Positions 45,500 to 53,945 of a DNA stretch of 64,000 nt are shown in pieces. Position 1 is the stretch's first letter, and the number at the start of each line of letters is the position of its first letter. The position numbers and the translations under genes were made by a program. The notes under the pieces were generated by a model. It was given only the letters and a program-made list of their open reading frames with translations, did no database searches and was not told the origin of the DNA. Origin of the DNA: Streptomyces sp. GQFP (GTDB lineage: Bacteria; Actinomycetota; Actinomycetes; Streptomycetales; Streptomycetaceae); the NCBI RefSeq assembly GCF_021545335.1, contig NZ_CP089312.1:3038001-3102000 (forward strand). The letters are read 5' to 3'.

Positions 45500-45994
45500 C
45501 GGTGCCGACCCGCGCGGCCAGTTCCTTGTCGCCGGTGACCTTGGCGAGTTCGGCCGGGCCGAGGTTGGGGTCCGTGGTGACGGACGCGGCGTCCGCCCCT
45601 TGGGACGCCGACAGCCGCTGGTTGATCACCGAGGAGTCGAGCCCGGACCGTACGTCGATCTTGTCGGGGTACGCCTTGCGCTCCGCGTCCGTGGCGGCCG
45701 ACCAGTAGGTGTTGCGCTCCAGAATCAGCCGCTCGCCGTCGCCCTCGTTGCTGACGACCTTGTACGGCCCCGACGAGATCGGGTGCTCCTCGTACTTCGT
45801 ACCGGTGTCCTTGGCCTTCGGGACCGGCGTGAACTGCGTCTGCGTGGCCAGGTAGGGGAACTCGCCCTCGGGCTTGTCGAGGTGGAAGACAATCGTGAGG
45901 TCGTCCGGCGTCTCGATCGCGTCGAGCCCCTTGCCCTTGTCCTTGCAGGGCCCCTGGTAGTCGGCGGCGCCGATCAGCCAGTCCCTCAAACGGT
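45500..45994 (-). pseudogene. family 5 peptide-binding protein, internal fragment
   Basis: About 165 codons match the middle of an oligopeptide-binding lipoprotein (RDWLIGAADYQGPC, DLTIVFHLDKPEGEFPYL, SGPYKVVSNEGDG, RNTYWSAATDAERKAYPDKI). No signal peptide, start region or C-terminal lobe remains. An open frame extends upstream to 46133, but its residues look random, so the 5' breakpoint is near 45994. Confidence 0.82.
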
Positions 45995-46300
45995 TGGCGC
46001 ATCGGAAGACGGCCTCTCGAATGATGAGACGGAATGACGAGGAACGAGACGGAAGAGAACACACGTCTGCCCGGGCGTCGGGTCGCATCAGGTCGTGGTC
46101 GACCGAAGAAGGAGATGGTTGACGTCGTGACACGCACGCCGGCGGCAGGTGTCAGCGACAGAGAATGTCGGCTACGCAGAGCGGGGTCACGCCGATCGGC
46201 GCCAGTTCGATGGCGGCGTGCTCGGAAACATGACCAGACCACATGCGCAGAACTATGAACGAACTTTCCACCCGTGTCAGCGTGACTTCTGAGCCACGGG
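45995..46300. other. gene-free stretch beside the transporter remnant
   Basis: About 300 bases with no convincing gene, ribosome site or terminator. A short imperfect repeat, GAGACGGAA/GACGAGGAACGAGACGGAA, near 46029-46055 may mark the deletion breakpoint. Confidence 0.5.
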
Positions 46301-47710
46301 TCAACTCCCGGGATACGGCCAGGGGTTGGCCCGGCAGTGGATCCCGTCGTGGTCGAGGAACTTGGTCTGCTGCTGCATGACCGGCGCCAGCTCGCCGTCC
46401 TTGTCGCAGGTCACATGCCCGTAGCCCAGCCGATGGCCGACTTCATGGTTGATCAACATCTGCCGGTACGGGTAGATCTTGTCGCCATAGGTCTCGGACC
46501 CCTGCGCCCACCTGTAGGCGTTGATCATCACGCGGTCGGTGGCGGCCGAGTCGCACGACACATTGTCCTCGGTGGTGTCGAGCCCGGACTTGGCGCACCA
46601 GAAGGCGGTGGTGCCGGGGCTCGCCAGCGTGATCACGAAGTCGGGCTTGCCGGAGGAGATCCGCTCGAACGTACGACCGCCGCTGTGGGCCCAACTGCGG
46701 TCGTCGTTGAGCGTCTTCTGCACGGCCTGCGCGAACAGCGTCCCGTCGAGCCCGAGCCCCTGCTCGACGTCCACGCGGTACGTGTACTTCTGCCCGGTCC
46801 CGGGCGCCTTGGCGAACCCGCGGATCGCGTCGAACTTCCCCGAGCCCTTGAGGGTCGCCCCGAGCGCGTACGTCTTGGCCATCTTCTGGTCGTACGTCAG
46901 TGTCGTGACCGCCGCCGGCGCGTCGGACGCGGAAGGAGCAGCGTCGCTGTCCGCCGCGGAGTCCTCGGAGCCCCGTACGTCCTGGCCCGAGCCGTTCGCG
47001 GTCTGGGTGCGCACGCCACCGTCGTCGTCCTGGCCGTCGGTGACCTGCCCGGCCACGACGACCGCCAGCACGGTGGTGACGGCGGCAGCCGCGATCCCGG
47101 CGAACGCCCGGCCCTTGCCGCCGTCCTTGCCCTTGACGGGCTCGGCGGGCGGGACGTACCCGTCGCCCGCGTCGGCCTCGGACTCCCAGGTGGTGACGTC
47201 CCCGTAGGGATCGGAGGAGTGCCGCGCCCGGCCGCGCGGCGCGAAGAGGTCGACGTCCTCGGCGCCGGACGTACCGACTCCGTCGAAGGCGTCGACGTAC
47301 GCCTGCCGCGGTCCCCGCGCGTTCGGGGGCGCGGAACGCTGACCCGGTATGGCCGGCCCGGCGCCGGTCCGCGTGCCCAACTCGCCCCAGCCGCCGCCGG
47401 TTTCCCGCTGCTCGGGATGCCCGCCTCCCCGGATGCGGGGAAAGCCGTGAGCAGGGGTCCCGTCCGGGAAACGCGGCATCCCGTGTGCCGGGGTGCCGTC
47501 GGGCAGACGCGGGAAGCCATGAGCGGGCGTACCTTCAGGAAGCCTCTGAGGCGGGCCCTGTTGAGGCTGTTGCCGCTGTGGGGATTGCGGGCCCTGCTGA
47601 GGTCGCTGCCCTTGTCGAGGCTGCTGTCCCTGCTGAACCACAGGGATGTTCGCCGTGTCGCCCTTACTGGCGCTGCCGCCGGTACGGCCGCGGCGGCTGT
47701 GACGTCCCAC
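46301..47710 (-). CDS. DUF3152 membrane-anchored putative metalloprotease
   Basis: 469 residues. A long Gln/Pro/Gly-rich N-terminus contains three imperfect copies of a 12-residue P-D-G-T-P-A-H-G repeat (about 50-90). A membrane helix (AFAGIAAAAVTTVLAVVVAG, about 205-225) makes it a type II protein with a large outside domain. The DUF3152 core carries HEVGHRLGYGH, an extended zincin motif HExxHxxGxxH of the metzincin type. Substrate unknown; cell-wall or surface-protein processing is an inference. Confidence 0.88.
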   Translation of the reverse strand: MGRHSRRGRTGGSASKGDTANIPVVQQGQQPRQGQRPQQGPQSPQRQQPQQGPPQRLPEGTPAHGFPRLPDGTPAHGMPRFPDGTPAHGFPRIRGGGHPEQRETGGGWGELGTRTGAGPAIPGQRSAPPNARGPRQAYVDAFDGVGTSGAEDVDLFAPRGRARHSSDPYGDVTTWESEADAGDGYVPPAEPVKGKDGGKGRAFAGIAAAAVTTVLAVVVAGQVTDGQDDDGGVRTQTANGSGQDVRGSEDSAADSDAAPSASDAPAAVTTLTYDQKMAKTYALGATLKGSGKFDAIRGFAKAPGTGQKYTYRVDVEQGLGLDGTLFAQAVQKTLNDDRSWAHSGGRTFERISSGKPDFVITLASPGTTAFWCAKSGLDTTEDNVSCDSAATDRVMINAYRWAQGSETYGDKIYPYRQMLINHEVGHRLGYGHVTCDKDGELAPVMQQQTKFLDHDGIHCRANPWPYPGS

Positions 47711-47718
47711 CTCGCGTC

Positions 47719-48747
47719 TCAGCTCCCCGCGTTCGCGGCGTCGGCCCGGCTGCCGACGGTCCTCGCTGCCACAGTACCGGTATCCGCTGTCAACTCACCT
47801 GTGTCCCCAAGTAGTTCACGGAACGCCGCTGCCACCGTGTCCGGGTACTCCATCATCGCCACATGTCCGGCATCGGGCAGCGAGAGCAGCCGGGAGTCAC
47901 GGAAGGTGCGTGCCGCCCGCTGGGCCATGCGGTAGGAGACGAGCTGGTCACGGCCGCCGTAGACGAGGAGGGTCGGCGCGAGCACCCGCTCGGCCTGGCG
48001 CCACAGACCGTGCTGGCCGCCGAGCGTGTACGCGTTCACGATCCCGCGCGAGGAACGCGTCATCGCGTCCCAGAAGTACGGCAGTTGCAGCCGTCGTTCC
48101 ATCTCCTCGACCGCGTGGCGGAATCCCTCGGGTGTCACCTGCTCAGGATCCCCGTAGCAGAGCGCCGTGACGCCGCGGACGCGCTGTTCGGCGCTCCACT
48201 GTGCGGTCATCCGGGTGAACAGCCGGGCCACACCGGGCAGGGCGAGCAGCGCGGTCGGCACCGCGGTGCGCTGCACGCGGACCTCCGGCAGCGCGGGCGA
48301 GACGAGCGTGAGCGTCCGGACGAGGTCGGGCCGCACCGCAGCGACGCGCGTCGACACAGCGCCGCCCATCGAGTTCCCGAACAGGTGCACGGGCCCGCGC
48401 CCGGAGGCGTCGAGGTAGCGGATGACGGCACGCGCGTGCCCGGTGATCGAGTAGTCGCCGTCGTCCGGTGGCGGAGAGTCGCCGAAGCCCGGCAGGTCGA
48501 GTGCCTCGCTGTCGACGATCCCGTCGTGCAGCTGCATGAGCGCCGACCAGTTCTGCGAGGAACCGCCCAGGCCATGGACGTACAGCGCGGGAGGCAGTCC
48601 CTCGCGCGCGGGGGGCCGCGACCGCACGGTCAGGGTGATCCCCGGCAGCCCCACCGAGCGCAGCCGCTCACCCTCCGCGACCCTGACGGGCGCCACTTTC
48701 GGCAGCACATTGGTGGCCGGTACGTACGGCGGCTCGGTCGAAGACAT
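47719..48747 (-). CDS. alpha/beta hydrolase
   Basis: 342 residues. Classic fold: oxyanion segment YVHGLGGSSQNW, strand LDLPGFGDS, nucleophile elbow FGNSMGG, acid in LVYGGRDQLV and His in PDAGHVAMMEYP. No signal peptide. It resembles hydrolases of the epoxide hydrolase/meta-cleavage/lipase-like type, but the substrate cannot be told. The gene ends 9 nt upstream of the DUF3152 start, so the two probably share a transcript. Confidence 0.88.
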   Translation of the reverse strand: MSSTEPPYVPATNVLPKVAPVRVAEGERLRSVGLPGITLTVRSRPPAREGLPPALYVHGLGGSSQNWSALMQLHDGIVDSEALDLPGFGDSPPPDDGDYSITGHARAVIRYLDASGRGPVHLFGNSMGGAVSTRVAAVRPDLVRTLTLVSPALPEVRVQRTAVPTALLALPGVARLFTRMTAQWSAEQRVRGVTALCYGDPEQVTPEGFRHAVEEMERRLQLPYFWDAMTRSSRGIVNAYTLGGQHGLWRQAERVLAPTLLVYGGRDQLVSYRMAQRAARTFRDSRLLSLPDAGHVAMMEYPDTVAAAFRELLGDTGELTADTGTVAARTVGSRADAANAGS

Positions 48748-48913
48748 GCGGCAATGTTACGAGACGATCACGCAGTGGTTCGTGTGTTCGGCGTCACAGG
48801 CGCGCGTCCCGCCCTCCCGGCGCCCCGACGGCATGGCGTCCGGCCCCCATGTCTCCTAGGCTCATAACAGGGCACCCGCAGTAGGGCCGCACACCCCGGG
48901 AAGGGAGCCCAGC

Positions 48914-49150
48914 ATGGCCGTCGACCCCACCGACCCCGAGACCTTCGAGGAAGACGAGGACTTCGAGGGCGGGGACAGCGCCACCGATATCGACGTCGAG
49001 GCCCCCGAGGGCGACGCCGCCGAACAGCACAGGGACGTCACCCAGCAGCACGACGCCCCGTTCACCGGCGAGAACACCGACCGCGCCAACGAGGCCGACC
49101 TCGTGGAACAGGCCCGCGTCGTGAAACTGGACGAGGACGACTACCGGTAG
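48914..49150 (+). CDS. small acidic protein
   Basis: 78 residues, about 35% Asp plus Glu, from ATG 48914 with AGGGAG at good distance. No Cys, no membrane helix; probably disordered (EEDEDFEGGDSATDID, closing ARVVKLDEDDYR). It looks like a conserved Streptomyces hypothetical; no function can be proposed. It is divergent from the alpha/beta hydrolase. Confidence 0.75.
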   Translation: MAVDPTDPETFEEDEDFEGGDSATDIDVEAPEGDAAEQHRDVTQQHDAPFTGENTDRANEADLVEQARVVKLDEDDYR

Positions 49151-49356
49151 CCGCCACCACTGATACCGGTAACGCCACCGCTCTTCCGCAACCGCTCCGC
49201 ACCCAGCACAGGATTTGTTGCTATTTGACTAACTAGCCCGGAACATACAGTCCCTCGGTCGAGGAATTTCTGCGCTCGCACCGCGCACACCAGGGTTACC
49301 GAAAAGTACGATGGCCGCGCGGCGCACACCGCATGTGGACGAAATTGGGAGGCGGC

Positions 49357-49998
49357 GTGACAGCCATCGAGCAAACTGAGGCGGCACGCCCGCGGGGCAC
49401 GCGGTTGCCGCGTCGCGCCCGACGGAATCAGCTGCTGGGCGCCGCCCAGGAAGTGTTCGTGGCGCAGGGCTACCACTCCGCCGCGATGGACGACATCGCC
49501 GAACGGGCGGGCGTCAGCAAGCCGGTGCTCTACCAGCACTTCCCGGGCAAGCTCGACCTCTACCTCGCACTGCTTGACCAGCACTGCGAGGCACTGATCG
49601 AGTCGGTCCGTACGGCTCTGGCCTCGACCTCCGACAACAAGCAGCGCGTACGGGCGACGATGGACGCGTACTTCGCCTATGTGGAGGACGACGGCGGCGC
49701 CTTCCGGCTGGTCTTCGAGTCGGACCTGACGAACGAACCCGCCGTGCGCGAGCGTGTCGACAAGGTGACGAACGAGTGCGCGGAGGCGATCTGCGAGGTC
49801 ATCGCCGAGGACACCGGCCTCTCGCGTCCGGAGTCGATGCTGCTCGCCTCCGGTCTGGGCGGCCTCTCCCAGGTGGTGGCGCGGTCCTGGCTGCACAGCG
49901 ACCGCAGTGTGCCGCGCGATCAGGCGGTCCAGCTGCTGGCCTCGCTGGCCTGGCGCGGCATCGCCGGCTTCCCGCTGCACGGCACCGAGCACCACTGA
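49357..49998 (+). CDS. TetR family transcriptional regulator
   Basis: 213 residues from GTG 49357, five bases after GGGAGG. The helix-turn-helix is at about residues 25-70 (LGAAQEVFVAQGYHSAAMDD, IAERAGVSKPVLYQHFPGK). The ligand domain follows (TMDAYFAYVEDDGGAFRLVF). The target is unknown. The 200-bp upstream gap is unusually A/T-rich near 49207-49275 and contains a TTGACT -35-like element at 49225. DUF3107 lies 135 nt downstream on the same strand, a pairing I recall as conserved in Streptomyces. Confidence 0.9.
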   Translation: MTAIEQTEAARPRGTRLPRRARRNQLLGAAQEVFVAQGYHSAAMDDIAERAGVSKPVLYQHFPGKLDLYLALLDQHCEALIESVRTALASTSDNKQRVRATMDAYFAYVEDDGGAFRLVFESDLTNEPAVRERVDKVTNECAEAICEVIAEDTGLSRPESMLLASGLGGLSQVVARSWLHSDRSVPRDQAVQLLASLAWRGIAGFPLHGTEHH

Positions 49999-50133
49999 CA
50001 GCCCGTTTGTTCCCACCGGCTGTTCGCTCCTGGCGTTCCCGGGCGGAACATGTACGTCCCCTCACCGGGCTAATGTGTGCTGGGTACGGCGCGGATGCCC
50101 GCGCACTTCACTGACCGTCGGAGGGACATAGCC

Positions 50134-50361
50134 GTGGAGGTCAAGATCGGCGTGCAGCACGCGCCCCGCGAGATCGTTCTGGAGAGCGGTCAGAGCGCCG
50201 AGGAGGTCGAGCAGGCCGTAGCCGAGGCCCTGTCCGGCAAGTCGGCACTGCTGAGCCTCGTGGACGACCACGGCCGCAAGGTCCTGGTACCGGCCGACCG
50301 TCTCGCGTACGTCGAGCTGGGCGAGCCGACGGCCCGCAAGGTGGGCTTCAGCGCGCTGTAG
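50134..50361 (+). CDS. DUF3107 family protein
   Basis: 75 residues from GTG 50134, with GGAGGG eight bases upstream. A small conserved actinobacterial protein (EVKIGVQHAPREIVLES, VLVPADRLAYVELGE), predicted alpha/beta fold, function unknown. It is followed within 10 nt by a 20-bp terminator stem that serves as the landing site of a group II intron. Confidence 0.9.
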   Translation: MEVKIGVQHAPREIVLESGQSAEEVEQAVAEALSGKSALLSLVDDHGRKVLVPADRLAYVELGEPTARKVGFSAL

Positions 50362-50370
50362 GACATGCAC

Positions 50371-50413
50371 ATGGGTGGGGCCCGGCGGTTCGAAACCGCC
50401 GGGCCCCACCCAT
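50371..50413 (+). terminator. 20-bp intrinsic terminator and intron target
   Basis: A perfect 20-bp stem (50371-50390 / 50394-50413) with a 3-nt loop, 9 nt after the DUF3107 stop. The group II intron begins 1 nt beyond it, so the original sequence after the stem was displaced to 52332. Confidence 0.92.
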
Positions 50414-50789
50414 GGTGTGCCCAGCATGGGCGATTGCTTGGGGGTGTGAGTCCCCTGGGGGAAGAGGTGGTGCTAACCCCGAGCCGGAGGCAAGGGCGTC
50501 ATCGTGAGGTGGGGTCTGGAGGAAGCCCGAGGCGAGACCTGGGTACCGAGGAACACGAACCGTGTATGAGGCGTGCTGGTCGGGTGAGCCTGCCATGGAA
50601 GGTGATGCCCGTCTCCACCAAGAAGGCCAGTGCGTAAACGCGGCGGGGATCCAGGGACAGTGATCGTTCTTACCTGGGGAGATCTGTCCGGGTGTCGGTT
50701 GTGCTGAGGTTGTCGCCGCGCCGACGGTCCGTGCCGGGAGGTGGGGGCTGACCGGGCAGAAGTCAGCAGAGGCCGTAGTACCAGCCGGG

Positions 50790-52259
50790 ATGGGCACGGC
50801 GGCTGGGAAGGGCCGAACATCGAGTGGAACGGATGATGTGGTGACTGCTCGTGCCGGTCACGTGGACCGCAGTAATACCGCTTCGGCGGTGCCGACCGGG
50901 GAGGGACCGGTGCATTCCGGAAGTGACCCGGCGGAGCGCAGTGACCGGCCGGCGCGTCTCACGGAGGACGTTCACCGCGAACAGGAGTGCTCTTTGTGGG
51001 AGTTGATGCTCTCGAAGGAGAACCTGCTCGCGGCGCTCAACCGCGTTGAAGTGAACCGGGGTGCTCCCGGGGTGGACGGCATGACCACGGCCGAACTCAG
51101 GCCGTGGATTGCGGTGCGCTGGCCCGAGGTGAGGGCCGAACTCGATGCGGGCATCTACCGGCCGTCGCCGGTCCGTCAGGTGGTCATCCCGAAGCCTGGC
51201 GGCGGTGAGCGGATGCTGGGGGTGCCGCGGGTGCTGGACCGCTTGATCCAGCAGGCCATCGCGCAAGTGCTCGTGCCCGTCTTCGACCCTGGCTTTTCGG
51301 GGTCGTCCTTCGGCTTTCGTCCCGGCCGGTCCGCCCATCAGGCGGTCCGGGTCGCGCGGCGGGCCATCGAGGACGGCAACCGCTGGGTTGTGGACCTCGA
51401 TCTGGACCGGTTCTTCGACCGTGTCCAGCACGACGTCCTGATGGCGCGGGTGGCGCGGAAAGTCAGTGACCGCAGGGTTCTGAAACTGATCCGCAGGTAT
51501 CTGGAAGCCGGGATCATGGTGGACGGCGTGAAGATGCCGAGTGTGGAGGGGACCCCGCAGGGGTCTCCGCTGTCGCCCGTCTTGTCGAACATCATGCTCG
51601 ACGACCTGGACCGGGAACTGTTCAGGCGTGGTCACCGGTTCGTGCGTTACGCCGACGACGTCCGCGTCTTCGTGCGGAGCAAGCGGGCCGCTCAGAGGGT
51701 GCTCGACTCGGTCACGGCCGTGGTCGAGCAGCGGCTGAAACTGAAGGTCAACCGGGACAAGTCGAAGGTGGTCCACGCCCGCGAAGCGGTGCTGCTGGGG
51801 TTCGGCTTCTACTTCGCCCGGGGCGGCAAGGTCGGTATCCGGATCGACCCGAAGGCGGTCAAACGCCTGAAGGAACGACTCAGGGAACTGACGTCGCGCC
51901 GGTGGAGCATCGCGATGCCCGAACGCATCGGGAAGATCAACCGCTTCACCGCTGGCTGGATGGGCTACTTCCGGCTCGCGGACGGTTCACACCTGTTCCG
52001 CGAACTGGACAAGTGGCTGCACCGCAGGATGCGGCAGGTCCGGTGGAAGGAATGGAAGAGGCCGAAGACCCGTCAGCACATGCTGCGCAAGCTCGGGATC
52101 AACGAGCGGCTGTCCCGCGAGTGGGGCGGCACCAGCAAGGGCTACTGGCGGATCGCGGGCTCTGCCGTCCTCAACCAGGCACTGCCCACCACCCACTGGG
52201 ACGACCTCGGCCTGCACATGCTCAAGCCGACCTGGCAACGGTTGAGATCAGCTGGATGA
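50790..52259 (+). CDS. group II intron reverse transcriptase/maturase
   Basis: 489 residues if the ATG at 50790 is used; no good ribosome site precedes it and a later GTG is possible, since the first 60 residues are not conserved-looking. RT blocks: VNRGAPGVDGMT, VVIPKPGGGERMLGVPRVLD, FGFRPGRSAHQA, DLDLDRFFDRVQHD, GTPQGSPLSPVLSNIMLDDL and the catalytic RYADDVRVFV. The X/maturase domain (about 370-480) follows. No C-terminal HNH endonuclease, as usual for class C. The stop codon overlaps the first bases of domain V. Confidence 0.94.
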   Translation: MGTAAGKGRTSSGTDDVVTARAGHVDRSNTASAVPTGEGPVHSGSDPAERSDRPARLTEDVHREQECSLWELMLSKENLLAALNRVEVNRGAPGVDGMTTAELRPWIAVRWPEVRAELDAGIYRPSPVRQVVIPKPGGGERMLGVPRVLDRLIQQAIAQVLVPVFDPGFSGSSFGFRPGRSAHQAVRVARRAIEDGNRWVVDLDLDRFFDRVQHDVLMARVARKVSDRRVLKLIRRYLEAGIMVDGVKMPSVEGTPQGSPLSPVLSNIMLDDLDRELFRRGHRFVRYADDVRVFVRSKRAAQRVLDSVTAVVEQRLKLKVNRDKSKVVHAREAVLLGFGFYFARGGKVGIRIDPKAVKRLKERLRELTSRRWSIAMPERIGKINRFTAGWMGYFRLADGSHLFRELDKWLHRRMRQVRWKEWKRPKTRQHMLRKLGINERLSREWGGTSKGYWRIAGSAVLNQALPTTHWDDLGLHMLKPTWQRLRSAG

Positions 52260-52331
52260 ACCGCCGGATGCGTGGCCCGCATGTCCGGTGGTGTGAGAGG
52301 AGGGACGGGCGACCCGTCCCTCCTACTCGAT
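52258..52331 (+). ncRNA. intron domains V and VI
   Basis: Domain V (52258 to about 52294) is a 34-nt-type hairpin starting GAACCGCCGG, with the catalytic CGC expected in class C, and ending TCCGGTGGTGTG. Domain VI (about 52297-52331) is a 13-bp hairpin (AGGAGGGACGGG with its complement) ending CTACTCGAT at the 3' splice site. Confidence 0.85.
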
Positions 52332-52449
52332 TGGTCCGCATTCACAGGTTGACCACACGTCACCCTTACAAGTGGGTTGCTCTCAGCAGGTCACGGGTAT
52401 GACGGGCTGTGAACGTCACGCGCAGGCAGGCTGTGGGAGGGAACCCGAC

Positions 52450-52719
52450 ATGTTCTTGGAAGCACTCGGCTCCGCGATCCTCGGCCTGGCCCTGGCATGG
52501 GCGGCGGCCTACCGCCTGCCCGACCGTCTCCCGGCCCGCCCCCTGGTCCTGTCGACCGGCGTGGCCGGAGCCCTCTTCGGCGCCTTCGTCACGCACAGCG
52601 CACTGGGCGCCGCCCACTTCGTACTGATCCTGCTGGGCGCAGCGGCGGTCTCGGCCGCCTCGGTCTCGTTGCTGCTGCGCCCTAAGGCAAGACTCCGCCG
52701 ATCATCGGCAACGGCGTAG
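52450..52719 (+). CDS. small two- or three-pass membrane protein
   Basis: 89 residues from ATG 52450, with GGGAGGGAA nine bases upstream. Three hydrophobic stretches: LGSAILGLALAWAAAYRL, VLSTGVAGALFGAFVTHSAL and HFVLILLGAAAVSAASVSLL, then a basic tail KARLRRSS. No family recognised beyond a conserved Streptomyces-type hypothetical. It follows the intron, and the intron separates it from the DUF3107 gene. Confidence 0.75.
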   Translation: MFLEALGSAILGLALAWAAAYRLPDRLPARPLVLSTGVAGALFGAFVTHSALGAAHFVLILLGAAAVSAASVSLLLRPKARLRRSSATA

Positions 52720-52730
52720 CCGAGCCGACA

Positions 52731-52758
52731 GGGGCGCGGGGAACTGCGCGACCAGCCA
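52731..52758 (+). repeat. dispersed repeat, family B, copy 1
   Basis: GGGGCGCGGGGAACTGCGCG followed by ACCAGCC. The same 22-base core recurs at 60969-60990 and, inverted, near 63116-63137. Confidence 0.8.
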
Positions 52759-52776
52759 CAGCGGCGCCGCAGACAA

Positions 52777-53559
52777 CTACGCGGCCAACCCCAATGCAGC
52801 CATCCGCTTGGTGTGCGCCTCAGTGATCCGCGAGAACATCCGCCCGACCTCCGCGAGGTCGAACCCATCCGCGACGCCACCCACGAGCATCGTGGACAAC
52901 GCGTCCCGGTCGGCGACCACCCGCTGCGACTGCGACAACGCCTCGCCCATCAGCCGCCGCGCCCACAGCGCGAGCCGCCCACCCACGCGCGGGTCCGCGT
53001 CGATCGCCGCGCGCACCTTCTCGACGGCGAAGCTCGCGTGCCCCGTGTCGTCCAGGACCGCGAGCACCAGCTGCCGGGTGTCCGCGTCGAGACGGGCCGC
53101 GACCTCGCGGTAGAAGTCACTGGCGATCGAGTCACCGACGTACGCCTTGACGAGTCCCTCCAGCCAGTCGGAGGGCGCCGTCTGCTTGTGGAAGCCGTCG
53201 AGCGCGGCGACGAACGGCTCCATCGCCTGCGTCGCGTCGGCGCCGATCTCCGTGAGCCGGTCCCTGATCTGCTCGAAGTGGTGGAACTCCGCCGACGCCA
53301 TCTTGGCCAGTTCCGACTTGTCGACGAGCGTCGGCGCGAGCTTCGCGTCCTCGGCGAGCCGCTCGAACGCCGCCAGCTCGCCGTACGCCAGCGCGCCGAG
53401 CAGGTCGACGACCGCGGCACGGTACTGCGGGTCGGTGGCGGCCTGCGCCCAGTCCTGGGCGGCGATTCCGGTGAGTGCGGGAGCGGCTTCGGCCGCGGTT
53501 TCTGCTGTGCTTTCGTCGGGGGTCGCGGAGGTACCGGAGGCGTTGTCAGGCGTCGTCAT
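52777..53559 (-). CDS. ferritin-like fold protein
   Basis: 260 residues from ATG 53557-53559. An Ala/Thr/Glu-rich leader (1-30) is followed by an all-helical four-helix bundle with carboxylate and His residues in diiron spacing: YGELAAFERLAED, ASAEFHHFEQIRDRL (ExxH), SDFYREVAARLDAD and DDTGHASFAVEKVRAA. This fits the actinobacterial ferritin-like family related to MiaE-type hydroxylases. The substrate is unknown. It is divergent from the DEAD-box helicase gene, an arrangement I recall as conserved, suggesting a link to RNA or cold stress. Confidence 0.88.
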   Translation of the reverse strand: MTTPDNASGTSATPDESTAETAAEAAPALTGIAAQDWAQAATDPQYRAAVVDLLGALAYGELAAFERLAEDAKLAPTLVDKSELAKMASAEFHHFEQIRDRLTEIGADATQAMEPFVAALDGFHKQTAPSDWLEGLVKAYVGDSIASDFYREVAARLDADTRQLVLAVLDDTGHASFAVEKVRAAIDADPRVGGRLALWARRLMGEALSQSQRVVADRDALSTMLVGGVADGFDLAEVGRMFSRITEAHTKRMAALGLAA

Positions 53560-53945
53560 GAAGCGCACAATAGCCCGCCTGCCGCAAGGCGGAAGTCCCT
53601 GCTCAATCAGTGTGACGACCACTACGTGACCGAATCGGCCATCGCATGTGCGCGATTCCGGGGTATGGTGGTAATGCGCTCGCTGAGTTGAAAGACGTAG
53701 CTCGACGGGCCACACGAATGAGGATGCCCGGTCGGTGGCCCGATCGGCTCCGACCCGACAGCTCTCCACATCCGTACGGCACAGTGCGTACGGAATTCGG
53801 AGGGACCCTCAGCGGTACGAGCGCTCGAGCGTCGGCAGTGGTCCCGTGCCACTCGGCCCGCCCGTGAGGCGGCCGAAGTTTCCGGCACGGTCCCGACACG
53901 ACCCCCGCGCTCGCCTCGCACCGCGTACACAGAAGAGGCATTGCC
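53560..53945. other. long divergent upstream region of the RNA helicase gene
   Basis: 386 bases with no coding signal. It contains an inverted repeat CCGTACG/CGTACGG (53772-53778 / 53787-53793) and a candidate -10 TATGGT near 53665 for rightward transcription. The helicase transcript would have a leader of up to 270 nt, as often seen for autoregulated DEAD-box genes. Confidence 0.5.

Larger units (their letters stand above)
50415..52331 (+). mobile_element. group IIC intron, full length
   Basis: About 1917 nt. It starts GTGTGCCCAGCATGGGC and has the G-G-G-T-G-T-G-A-G-T-C-C-C and GAGGAACACGAAC elements of group IIC ribozymes such as that of Oceanobacillus iheyensis, carries a maturase/reverse transcriptase, and ends with domains V and VI and the 3' end CTACTCGAT. 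Insertion directly after a terminator stem, rather than in a gene, is the hallmark of class C. All parts appear intact, so splicing and mobility are plausible. Confidence 0.93.

Noticed and set aside
45462..46133. Intact 223-residue protein
   Set aside because: Only the middle part resembles a peptide-binding protein; both ends are random-looking and essential regions are missing.
50371..50413. tRNA-like element (GGTTCGAAACC)
   Set aside because: The segment resembles a T-arm, but the whole 43 nt forms one perfect stem with no D- or anticodon arm; it is a terminator.
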